Origin: Desulfobacterales bacterium
Lineage (GTDB): Bacteria > Desulfobacterota > Desulfobacteria > Desulfobacterales > JANQIE01
Length of the DNA stretch: 38,631 nucleotides
Direction: 5' to 3'
Assembly (NCBI GenBank): GCA_028282295.1
Contig: JANQIE010000123.1
Coordinates: 1 to 38,631, forward strand
In this document: positions 11,725 through 18,668 of the stretch, in pieces
How positions within the stretch are numbered: the first letter of the stretch is position 1
Layout of the letters: every line of letters begins with the position of its first letter
Position numbers and translations under genes: made by a program
Notes under the pieces: generated by a model
Database searches by the model: none
What the model saw: the letters and a program-made list of their open reading frames with translations, nothing else
Told to the model about the DNA's origin: nothing

Positions 11725-12060
11725 TTAGCTATTCCATACACAAGTGTGTGCCGGACTCGAACAACATTCCCGGTTCCGCACAAAGCCGGCGTCCTTATGA
11801 AAATCAAGGAATCTTTGCGACTTTATTTCACCCAGTTTCATCGTCTTGCCCGTCTTGATGGCGGTTTGATGGGCCGAGCAGATGATCTGCAAAAAGGTCA
11901 AGTCGACACTTTCAACCGCACCAATCTCGATAATTACTTCATCATGACCGGCAAACACCTGTGTAAACTGCCTTGCGATTGAGCCGGCTTCGGAAATGGT
12001 CAGTTCCCCCTGTAACAGAATCTTTTGCGTTTGCGCCTTTTTCTTCGCTTTTACTGTCAT
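11725..12060 (-). CDS. STAS-domain protein (anti-sigma-antagonist-like)
   Basis: Small cytoplasmic protein of 111 residues with a single STAS-like fold. It has a basic N-terminus, an ILLQGELTI strand, and VESVDLTFLQII at the position where SpoIIAA-type proteins carry their phosphorylatable Ser/Thr; here T55 follows D53-L54. STAS genes next to cheY and cheA occur in other chemosensory loci, but their role there is not settled. No anti-sigma kinase or PP2C phosphatase gene is in the window. The C-terminal 15 residues are rich in Cys and Ser and do not look like part of the fold. AGGGAG lies upstream of the ATG. This appears to be the first gene of the STAS-cheY-cheA unit. Confidence 0.85.
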   Translation of the reverse strand: MTVKAKKKAQTQKILLQGELTISEAGSIARQFTQVFAGHDEVIIEIGAVESVDLTFLQIICSAHQTAIKTGKTMKLGEIKSQRFLDFHKDAGFVRNRECCSSPAHTCVWNS

Positions 12061-12133
12061 ATGTGTCTCCCTTTACCAGTTTCGCATCAGTGTCATCGAC
12101 TTAGAGCCGTTTACGTTGTTGTCCATTGCGGTT

Positions 12134-12473
12134 ATCCATAAGACCCAAGTGGGTTCGGCCATGGTAAAAGTTGCCTGCCGGGGATTTTTCCCTTCAAGGC
12201 ATCGCCGTCAGGCTAAGAAAAAAATGAATAACAATGTGAGCAAAATTGCATGTCGAAGCCTGACAATAACACTTAAGCATTTTTGCAATATTTCCTGGAT
12301 TCCCGCGCAGGCGGGAATCCAGGAGATGTCCCCAAATGCGTAAATTGCTTGTTCCGACGGCTCGCCGCAACGCTAGTGCGATTTACAAATTCCCTTGGCC
12401 TGACGGCGATGCCTTCAAGGGGAAATTCCAGGAAACATTTTTGTCTTCCTGCGCTAACTTGGGTTTTATGGAT
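12134..12473. repeat. 340-bp nested inverted-repeat element (MITE-like)
   Basis: Long imperfect arms, 12134-12217 and 12394-12473, are inverted copies. Both outer ends read ATCCATAARACCCAAGT and both inner ends carry TTCAAGGCATCGCCGTCAGG or a near match (one arm has TTGAAGG). Almost centred between them is a second perfect palindrome, TCCTGGATTCCCGC/GCGGGAATCCAGGA at about 12292-12325. The element fills the 429-bp gap between the STAS gene and the next gene and has no convincing reading frame. It could be a non-autonomous mobile element or two REP-like units in opposite orientation. Confidence 0.7.
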
Positions 12474-12489
12474 GAGCGCATTGTCCTTT

Positions 12490-14535
12490 TTAAAATAGCT
12501 CGACGTTGTCACCCAGGTCATCGTCTTTCTCTTCCTCCGATCCTTTGCAGGGTATTATTTCGGCGATGTTATCCTCCGCCGGTGGCGACAGGTTCGGTTC
12601 GGAAGCTGTTGTGTCCGAACCGGTTGCAGGCTCGTCGCAGTCAAACAGCACGACATCATCCGCTTCGTTTGCGGGCTCGTCGTCAAACAGGTCGATTGCA
12701 CCGGCCTCGGTGCTGATCGTTCCGAGCATTTGCTCATGTACTTTGCGTTCCTGGTCCATGGTGTAGCTGGCCGCCAATTTGGCGGCTTTGTCATGACCGC
12801 CGGCCACGCCGGCTGCGGCCCAGGGCGCCAGACAGTGCTCCAGCTCGGTGAACAACGCCAGACTCCGGTCAAATTCCTGCCCCAGGGTGTCGAAAAAAGC
12901 CATGTGATGCTGCACCGAGTCGATGCGCGCTTTCAGCGTTTTGCCGACGTCAAGTCCCTTGGCGGTTTCTTCCCGGTAACCGTCATAAGCTTGCGCAAAG
13001 CAGGTCATACCGTCTTCTACCGACTGCTTGCTTTCATCGGTTTCACTTGCGCTTGCTGTACCCACCTTGGCCCGGGCAGCAGAAATTGCCTCGATTTCCA
13101 CCTGCACTTTGTTGACGAAATTATTGCAATCCGAAGACAACTGCCGCACCTGACGTGCCAGCACCTCCAGGGTGCGGCCCTTTTCCCCCATGTGGGCCGC
13201 CTTGATAATGGCGTTCAGGGCCATGATGTGAACCGCCAGGCTGATCCGGCGCACCTTGCCGGCCTCGCCTTGCAACACCTGGGCGCTACGTTCGGCGTTC
13301 CCCAGGGTGCCGCGTACCCGCTGGAGCATATCGGCGCCGCCACCCAATAACCGGTGCAGGGTGTCCAGGGTACCGTGCAGGCGTTTAAATGCGTCTTCAA
13401 AGCTATCGGTCTGATCACCGGCAAGGGGTTGCGGTTGCTCCAGACCCTTTAAATCGGCCAACAGCCGCTGGACTTGATCATTGATTGACGTGAACGCATC
13501 GCGGTTTTGGCCGTAGACCTGTCGCGTTTCGTCGATCACCTGTTCAAGCTGCGCTTTTTGAAGGGTGACAACCGTGTGGGCGGTCATTAAACGTTCGGTG
13601 ACCTTGGCGGGCGCGCCTGGGGAAGAGGTATTCCGGCACAGGTTCAAAATGTCGGTCAGCGCCGCGACCATATGCTCCAGGCGCTGGGCCATGTTGTCAT
13701 GAAACTGGATGCCGGCGACAACTTCACCGACCTGGGCGGAGATCGCCGTGGAATGCTCGGCCGCCTTGTCCAGGGTCTGTACGGCCAATGCCGTCATGTG
13801 CTGCACGTTGTCGGCCGCTGCTTTCACGGCCTGATGGGCCTTCTGGGCCAACTGGTCGGCTTTTTTGAAACCGAGGGAAACTTCCCAGTGCGCTTTTTGC
13901 TGATCTTTCAGAGCGGTTTCAGATTCATCGCGCAACTCGATGACGATACGGTTGATCTTACCGGAAAGCTTTTGAATTTCCTCGGCCAGCACCTGGAACA
14001 TGGTGCGGCCTTCTTCACTGCGGGCGCACTCGACACCGATATTAAAACCGATTATGCGGAAAAACAGCGCAACTTTTTCTACCTTGGTGCAATACAGATT
14101 CAGTTCCGCAAGGTGTTCGATGCTGTCGTTCAAAGCGTCCAGGTTGAAGGTCATGGCCTGCCGACTTTTCTCCAGCTCTTCTTCGGCATCGGCCGCCAGG
14201 GCGGTAATGCGTGCCGGTAGATCACCTGCGGTGTCGGCGCCGCTGAAAAACCGTACGGATGTGCGGGTGCGCTCGGCCAGTTGCTGGGCGTCGGCCCAGG
14301 CGGTCTGGAGTTGTTCGCCCAGATCGAGAAAGGGCCGTTCATAGTGCGGCCCGATGGTGTTTAACCGGTCTGCGAGCGTCTCTATTATACTGAGCGCTTT
14401 TCTGGTTCGCCCCGCAGCGATGAATTTGCGCCGCACAGTCTGTATAATTTCAGAACCGCTTCGGCCAAGCGTTGCCGTATGCTTAATGCCGGCCGCGGCC
14501 GTGACATGCATTTTTTCAATTTGCTCGCGTATCAT
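12490..14535 (-). CDS. Soluble coiled-coil protein with two diverged MCP-tip motifs
   Basis: A 681-residue protein with no signal peptide or membrane segment, predicted cytoplasmic and mostly helical. Two stretches resemble the MCP signalling hairpin tip: 161-191 (GFNIGVECARSEEGRTMF, then LAEEIQKL) and 438-468 (MALNAIIKAAHMGEKGRTLE, then LARQVRQL). Each is followed by a shorter motif of like character, GIQFHDNMAQRLEHM at 275-289 and VQHHMAFFDTLGQEFDRSL at 541-559, which suggests an internal duplication. The C-terminal 75 residues are strongly acidic and probably disordered. It starts 14 bp after the pseudo-receiver gene, so the two are surely co-transcribed. It could dock on a CheA/CheW array, but the classic tip residues are altered. 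Function unknown. Confidence 0.85.
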   Translation of the reverse strand: MIREQIEKMHVTAAAGIKHTATLGRSGSEIIQTVRRKFIAAGRTRKALSIIETLADRLNTIGPHYERPFLDLGEQLQTAWADAQQLAERTRTSVRFFSGADTAGDLPARITALAADAEEELEKSRQAMTFNLDALNDSIEHLAELNLYCTKVEKVALFFRIIGFNIGVECARSEEGRTMFQVLAEEIQKLSGKINRIVIELRDESETALKDQQKAHWEVSLGFKKADQLAQKAHQAVKAAADNVQHMTALAVQTLDKAAEHSTAISAQVGEVVAGIQFHDNMAQRLEHMVAALTDILNLCRNTSSPGAPAKVTERLMTAHTVVTLQKAQLEQVIDETRQVYGQNRDAFTSINDQVQRLLADLKGLEQPQPLAGDQTDSFEDAFKRLHGTLDTLHRLLGGGADMLQRVRGTLGNAERSAQVLQGEAGKVRRISLAVHIMALNAIIKAAHMGEKGRTLEVLARQVRQLSSDCNNFVNKVQVEIEAISAARAKVGTASASETDESKQSVEDGMTCFAQAYDGYREETAKGLDVGKTLKARIDSVQHHMAFFDTLGQEFDRSLALFTELEHCLAPWAAAGVAGGHDKAAKLAASYTMDQERKVHEQMLGTISTEAGAIDLFDDEPANEADDVVLFDCDEPATGSDTTASEPNLSPPAEDNIAEIIPCKGSEEEKDDDLGDNVELF

Positions 14536-14549
14536 GTTTCACCCTGCAC

Positions 14550-14969
14550 TCATACCGGCGGATTGTCCGGCGTCAAAATCGCCTCGTTCGCTACCGACGG
14601 CGGACGACTTTGAATCAGTTTGCGTAAAATACGTCCGATGTCCGTATAGTTATCCTGTGCTTCACACATAAAGCGCGGCCACAAGCGAAACCCGGCGGCA
14701 ATGGTCTGGGGATGCTGATCCGGTAAAACCAGGAGCACACACAGATCGGCAAGCAGATCGCGGATGGATACGAGATTGGAAAGATCAGCATGATTCTCGG
14801 CCACCAGGACGGCGGCCATCAGATCATAGGTCGGTTGATGCAACCGGTGAAAAAAATATTCGAAAGTACTGCACATCTCGATCTGGTTTGCCGGCAACAC
14901 CGATTCGATCGCATGACGCAAGGGATCATCTTCGGTTTCCGCTTTTTTGGAGTATAGTAAAAGCTTCAT
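14550..14969 (-). CDS. Receiver-like protein lacking the phosphoacceptor site
   Basis: A 139-residue protein. The order of strands and helices suggests a CheY-like fold: MKLLLYS as first strand, YDLMAAVLVAE where the phosphoacceptor strand would be, and CVLLVLPD as the next. It has neither the acidic pair, nor the Asp, nor the Thr and Lys of an active receiver, so any signalling would be phosphate-independent. The ATG at 14969 is preferred to a start at 15086 because the upstream 39 codons look non-coding and an AAAGG-type site precedes 14969. It is 14 bp upstream of the coiled-coil gene and about 105 bp downstream of a sigma54-like promoter. The fold assignment is inference from sequence pattern only. 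Confidence 0.7.
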   Translation of the reverse strand: MKLLLYSKKAETEDDPLRHAIESVLPANQIEMCSTFEYFFHRLHQPTYDLMAAVLVAENHADLSNLVSIRDLLADLCVLLVLPDQHPQTIAAGFRLWPRFMCEAQDNYTDIGRILRKLIQSRPPSVANEAILTPDNPPV

Positions 14970-15074
14970 TGTATCCGGACCTTTGTGTTTTGCTTCGAAC
15001 AGAATGCCGACTGAAACAGCCAGCGGTGAGAACACTTTCCTGCGTGGTGTAAATGATGGAACGCATCCCTTAAT

Positions 15075-15090
15075 AGCGATAACCATGCCA
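15075..15090 (-). promoter_or_regulatory. Sigma54-like -24/-12 promoter
   Basis: Read on the minus strand this is TGGCATGGTTATCGCT, with GG and GC exactly ten bases apart. Five of the six -24 bases fit, and the -12 element is one base off (TCGC for TTGC). The predicted transcript would start near 15063, about 94 bases before the receiver-like gene. A sigma54-dependent activator is encoded next door. Confidence 0.45.
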
Positions 15091-15109
15091 GGTGCCTGGC
15101 TTTTTTTTT
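15088..15109 (+). terminator. Short palindrome followed by nine Ts (plus strand)
   Basis: GCCAGGTGCCTGGC at 15088-15101 is followed by an unbroken T-run. The loop is only 2-4 bases and there is no plus-strand gene upstream, so the role is doubtful. It overlaps the -24 part of the sigma54-like promoter and might instead be a protein-binding palindrome. Confidence 0.35.
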
Positions 15110-15140
15110 AAACATAATTTCAGGGGGTTATATTTTGAAT

Positions 15141-15235
15141 CAATTGCGGGTGCGGTTCGGACCGGCGCAATTTCCACTAGTGGTGGATGGGGGGTCTAAT
15201 CGGGCTGGATTGTCCAATGAGATTGGAATTTTTTT
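15141..15235 (+). ncRNA. Candidate small RNA with three hairpins
   Basis: Stem 1 pairs AATTGCG (15142-15148) with CGCAATT (15166-15172) and encloses CGGT-TCGG-ACCG. Then comes a perfect CCACTAGTGG palindrome (15174-15183), then a terminator hairpin TCCAAT-GAG-ATTGGA with seven Ts. A -10-like TATATT at 15129-15134, with a weak TTTTAA 17 bases upstream, would start transcription exactly at stem 1. No protein is encoded on this strand here. Four GGA triplets are present. The palindrome could instead be an activator-binding site for the neighbouring sigma54-like promoter. Confidence 0.4.
15213..15235 (+). terminator. Rho-independent terminator (plus strand)
   Basis: Six-bp stem TCCAAT/ATTGGA around GAG, then A and seven Ts. 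It faces away from both flanking minus-strand genes, so it implies plus-strand transcription in this gap. Confidence 0.6.
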
Positions 15236-16648
15236 CTATTCCGGACGGGCGATCTGATACTTCTTCATCAGGCCGTAAAGGCGGGCGCGCCCGAGGCCCG
15301 ATATTTCACAGGCGTTGGCGATATCGCCTTTGGTGCGGCGCATCAACTCGTTCAGGTAGTTCTTCTCGCCATCGGCGATCAGACTGTTGCGGTAGTCTTT
15401 TAACAACGGCAGGCGGCCTTCAAACACCCTTGCCGGTTCAGGCGGCGCACCGGCGGGTTTGGTGGTGCGGCTGACGGTTTCGCGCACGACAAACACCCTG
15501 ATGTTGGTGGGCAGGTGCCGCGGGTACAAGGTGGGCTCCGGGCCGGCCACAGTCAAGGCCCGCTCGATGGTATGGATCAATTCGCGGACATTGCCCGGCC
15601 AGTGGTAGTTGACCAGGGTTTCGACGAATTCGGGGCTGACGCCCTTGGTTTCCAACTGGTAGCGGTCGCACAGCCGTACCAGGTAGTGCAGGGCCAGTTC
15701 ACGGATGTCGGCCTTGCGCACGCGCAAGGGCGGCAGGTCAAGGGTTAGCGATCGAATCCTGAAAAACAGGTCCTCACGGAATTGTCCGGCGGCGATCATG
15801 TGTTCCAGGTTGCGGTTGGTGGCCGCCACAAGGCGAAAATCGCTGGTTTGCTCCTTGTTGGTGCCCAGGGGGCGAAAGCGCCGTTCCTGCAGCAGGCGTA
15901 AAAACGCCTTTTGCAGATGCATGGGCAATTCGCCGATTTCATCCAGAAACAGTGTACCGCCGTCGGCCTCGTGGATGAGGCCGGCCCGGGCTTTGTCGGC
16001 GCCGGTGAACGCACCTTTGTCGTGCCCGAACAGCATGCTTTCGACGAGTGTCTCCGGCAACGCGGCGCAATCGACCACCACGAAGTTGTTCTGGGATCGA
16101 TGGCTGTTGTTATGGATCGAGCGGGCGAAGAGTTCCTTGCCGGTGCCGGTTTCCCCGGTGATCAGCACGTTGCCGTCACTGCACGCCATCTGGGCCAGAC
16201 GCTCCAAACATTCATTCAACCGGACACTGCTGCCGATGATTTCATCCCGATTCAACACCAGTGGTGTGGAGCCGCTGTCTTTTTCCGCCCGGTATTGGAC
16301 CGCCCGTGTCAGGATCAGATCGATTTCCTTGACACTGAAGGGTTTTTGCAGGTAGTCCCAGGCATCGTTTTTAATCGCCAGTTCGGCGCCGTCCGGGTCG
16401 CCTTCGCCGGTGATAATAACCACCTCAGGCGCGCACGGCGCCTGGCGAACCATCGGCAGGGCGTCCAGGCCGTTGCCGTCGGGCAGATTGACATCCAGAA
16501 AAACCACGTCGCAGGGGTGTTTTTCAATCTGCGCCAAACCTTGTTGCAACGTTTGCGCAGACGTGGCTTCATGCCCCAAGCGCACTGCTTTATTGCACAG
16601 CATGGAACATATCGCCGCATCGTCGTCGATGATCAGTACTATCGCCAT
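15236..16648 (-). CDS. Sigma54-dependent response regulator, NtrC family
   Basis: Activator of 470 residues that drives RNA polymerase-sigma54. The N-terminal receiver has phosphoacceptor D52 (FLDVNLP) and K102 (QKPF). The central AAA+ domain has Walker A GETGTGKE (165-172), the sigma54-contact loop GAFTGA (212-217) intact, and Walker B GGTLFLDEIGE (230-240). A Fis-type helix-turn-helix lies near 441-463. No cognate kinase is adjacent; the hybrid kinase at 19901-22195 is a possible partner by proximity only. Two matching promoter-like units lie upstream, and a sigma54-like promoter lies just beyond its 3' end, so it may control the receiver-like and coiled-coil operon. The ribosome site is weak (AAAGATCT before the ATG). 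Confidence 0.95.
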   Translation of the reverse strand: MAIVLIIDDDAAICSMLCNKAVRLGHEATSAQTLQQGLAQIEKHPCDVVFLDVNLPDGNGLDALPMVRQAPCAPEVVIITGEGDPDGAELAIKNDAWDYLQKPFSVKEIDLILTRAVQYRAEKDSGSTPLVLNRDEIIGSSVRLNECLERLAQMACSDGNVLITGETGTGKELFARSIHNNSHRSQNNFVVVDCAALPETLVESMLFGHDKGAFTGADKARAGLIHEADGGTLFLDEIGELPMHLQKAFLRLLQERRFRPLGTNKEQTSDFRLVAATNRNLEHMIAAGQFREDLFFRIRSLTLDLPPLRVRKADIRELALHYLVRLCDRYQLETKGVSPEFVETLVNYHWPGNVRELIHTIERALTVAGPEPTLYPRHLPTNIRVFVVRETVSRTTKPAGAPPEPARVFEGRLPLLKDYRNSLIADGEKNYLNELMRRTKGDIANACEISGLGRARLYGLMKKYQIARPE

Positions 16649-16668
16649 AGATCTTTACAGATTTTGAC

Positions 16669-16701
16669 CGGATTATAGCCGCCCTTTTTATTCTATTTCG
16701 G
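16669..16701 (-). promoter_or_regulatory. Promoter-like unit, proximal copy
   Basis: On the minus strand it reads CCGAAATA ... GGCTATAATCCG with a perfect TATAAT -10. The -35 is poor (CCGAAA, 18-bp spacing). It matches the distal copy in length and at both ends. The expected start would leave a leader of roughly 17 bases before the regulator gene. Confidence 0.4.
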
Positions 16702-16814
16702 CCTTAACGCGCTAAAACTATAGTAAAAATAAAGAAACACGGATGCGGAAAATCGCGTTGTAACAAGTAGAATAGAAAAACAGGAAAAACTCGGAAACGA
16801 CCATCGGCAATGGG

Positions 16815-16847
16815 CGGATTATAGCCGACGGGACCCCTTTATTTCAG
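16815..16847 (-). promoter_or_regulatory. Promoter-like unit, distal copy
   Basis: On the minus strand it reads CTGAAATA ... GGCTATAATCCG, with TATAAT and a four-of-six -35 (CTGAAA) at 18-bp spacing. It lies exactly 146 bp upstream of the proximal copy. The repeated 13-mer CGGCTATAATCCG may also be an operator. Confidence 0.4.
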
Positions 16848-16970
16848 TTTTGAAGTATCTTGAAAAACACGTTGATTAAATGACTTACCGTCTATAACAC
16901 TTCAAACGGCTGAATTGCCAGTCTTTTTTGCTTTTGGCGACCGGTCGGCGGCCGGGGTAACTGCATCTGG

Positions 16971-17037
16971 GGCCACGGAAAAAATAAAATGTCCCAACGT
17001 ACGGTCGTATTTGGAATATTTTATTTTTTCCGCGGCC
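16971..17037. repeat. Inverted repeat with 14-bp A/T-rich arms
   Basis: GGAAAAAATAAAAT (16977-16990) pairs perfectly with ATTTTATTTTTTCC (17018-17031), extended outward by GGCC/GGCC. A small TACG-GT-CGTA hairpin sits in the loop. It lies 38 bp past the hisD stop and could end hisD transcription. The rest of the 426-bp gap 16649-17074 holds the two promoter-like units and no gene that I can support. Confidence 0.65.
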
Positions 17038-17074
17038 CTTGGAAATCATCGCAATTGGGCATGCCCCCACCCTG

Positions 17075-18394
17075 CTATTGACCGCGCCCACCGTCCTTTT
17101 CCCCCCGAACGCGCACGGAATTGGCGTGGGCATCCAGGCCTTCAATGTCGGCCAGGCGAATGATGTCGGTGGCGTCCTTGTCAAAAGCGGTCCGGGAGTA
17201 ATGGACGACACTGGTTTTTTTCACAAAGGTATCCACCGACAGCGCCGACGAGAATCGGGCGGTGCCGGCAGTGGGCAGGGTGTGATTGGGCCCGGCGAGA
17301 TAATCACCGACCGGCTCGGGCGTGTAGGCCCCCAGGAAAACCGCGCCGGCATTGCGGATTTGCCCGATGTAGGCAAACGGATCCTTGACCAGCAACTCAA
17401 GGTGTTCCGGCGCCAACCGGTTAGACAGGGCCAGGGCCGCAGGTAAATCGGCCACGCAGAGAATGGCCCCGAAACACTCCAGGGACTCGCGGGCAATGTG
17501 TTGCCGCGAAAGTGTTTTGAGCTGAATCGCCGTCTCCCGGGCCACGGCCTGGGCCAGGGCCGGCGAGTCGGTAATCAGGACCGCCGCGGCCAGCGGATCG
17601 TGCTCGGCCTGTGACAGCAGGTCGGCGGCGACAAAATCCGGCCGCGCGTTCGCATCGGCAATGACCAGCACTTCGCTGGGACCGGCAATCATGTCGATCC
17701 CCACGGTGCCGGCCACGATTTTCTTGGCCAGCGTAACGTACTGATTGCCCGGCCCCACGATCACATCGACTTTGGCAACGGTCGCCGTGCCGTGGGCCAT
17801 CGCGGCGACGGCCCAGGCGCTGCCGAATTTATAAATCGTGTCGATGCCCACCTTGTCGGCCGCCGCCAGCAGATAGGGATTCACACCACCGTCGTTGTCG
17901 GCCGGGGTGGCCATGCAGATGTTGTCGACACCGGCGATCCGGGCCGGAACCGCGCCCATGAGAACGGTTGAAACCAATGGTGTCTGCCCGCCTTTGCCGC
18001 CGGGAACGTAGAGCCCGACGCGCTCCACCGGATTGACCAACTGCCCCAGCACGGTGCCGTCGCGATCGGTGTCGATCCAGGAATTGACCCGTTGCTTTTT
18101 GTGAAACCGTTCGATCTGCGCGACGGCCTTGTCCAGCGACCGCATCACGCCGCGATCGACCTGCTTGCGTGCGGCGGCGATTTCCTCGGGCGTAACTTTC
18201 AACTCGGTGATCTTCAGCCGGGGTGAATCAAACCGGTTGATATAGCTTAAAACAGCGTCATCGCCGTTGTCGCGCACATCGTTAACAATCTGTTCCACCT
18301 GACGATAGGTCTGCTCGGAGAATCCAATCCCGCGCCGCATGATGGTGTCGATACGTTGCTCGGCCTCGGGGGATGGGAATGTGAATATTTGCAT
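17075..18394 (-). CDS. hisD: Histidinol dehydrogenase
   Basis: Catalyses the last two steps of histidine synthesis, the NAD-dependent oxidation of L-histidinol to L-histidine, in the cytoplasm. At 439 residues it has the usual full length. Zinc ligands Q262 and H265 (LLSQAEHD), D364 (GDYLAGPNH) and H423 are present, as are the catalytic pair E330-H331 (LAPEHLE) and the GPSEVLVIAD stretch. No other his gene is nearby, so it is a stand-alone housekeeping gene. Its neighbours are regulatory, and the large inverted repeat downstream probably isolates it. It is divergent from serC across a 274-bp gap. AAGG lies about 11 bases before the ATG. Confidence 0.97.
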   Translation of the reverse strand: MQIFTFPSPEAEQRIDTIMRRGIGFSEQTYRQVEQIVNDVRDNGDDAVLSYINRFDSPRLKITELKVTPEEIAAARKQVDRGVMRSLDKAVAQIERFHKKQRVNSWIDTDRDGTVLGQLVNPVERVGLYVPGGKGGQTPLVSTVLMGAVPARIAGVDNICMATPADNDGGVNPYLLAAADKVGIDTIYKFGSAWAVAAMAHGTATVAKVDVIVGPGNQYVTLAKKIVAGTVGIDMIAGPSEVLVIADANARPDFVAADLLSQAEHDPLAAAVLITDSPALAQAVARETAIQLKTLSRQHIARESLECFGAILCVADLPAALALSNRLAPEHLELLVKDPFAYIGQIRNAGAVFLGAYTPEPVGDYLAGPNHTLPTAGTARFSSALSVDTFVKKTSVVHYSRTAFDKDATDIIRLADIEGLDAHANSVRVRGEKDGGRGQ

Positions 18395-18436
18395 GGCTTG
18401 GGTTACCTTTTGTTTTTTTGACTGTCGGCTTTGTCA

Positions 18437-18464
18437 ATTATGCAATCATATCCGCGTTGTCAAC
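18437..18464 (-). promoter_or_regulatory. Possible sigma70 promoter of hisD
   Basis: Minus strand TTGACA (18459-18464), a 15-bp spacer, then CATAAT (18437-18442). The -35 is perfect and the -10 is five of six; the spacer is short. Confidence 0.4.
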
Positions 18465-18505
18465 CGGTTTGAGGCCATGCGGGTCGTTGGGCGCAAAATT
18501 TCCAT

Positions 18506-18536
18506 TTGACATTCAAAGCCGGTTTATTGCAATTAT
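18506..18536 (+). promoter_or_regulatory. Possible sigma70 promoter of serC
   Basis: Perfect TTGACA at 18506-18511, with AATTAT at 18531-18536. The 19-bp spacer is long and the -10 is weak. A GCGCC/GGCGC hairpin (18611-18630) follows in the leader. Confidence 0.3.
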
Positions 18537-18668
18537 TATCTTTTGTTTTGCGGTGCATTATCGTGGCTACGGCAACTTAGGGCTCGCGCAAAAATAATTT
18601 CACATTTCAGGCGCCCGCTTTACCCGGCGCTTTATCTTTGGAGGACTTTTTGAGGAGGTTTTTTTGAC

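Noticed and set aside
12283-12498. Small frame of 71 codons in the STAS to coiled-coil gap
   Set aside because: It consists almost wholly of inverted-repeat DNA and has no ribosome site.
16885-17211. Minus-strand frame of 108 codons overlapping the hisD 3' end
   Set aside because: It overlaps hisD out of frame and runs through the large inverted repeat; nothing in it looks like a protein domain.
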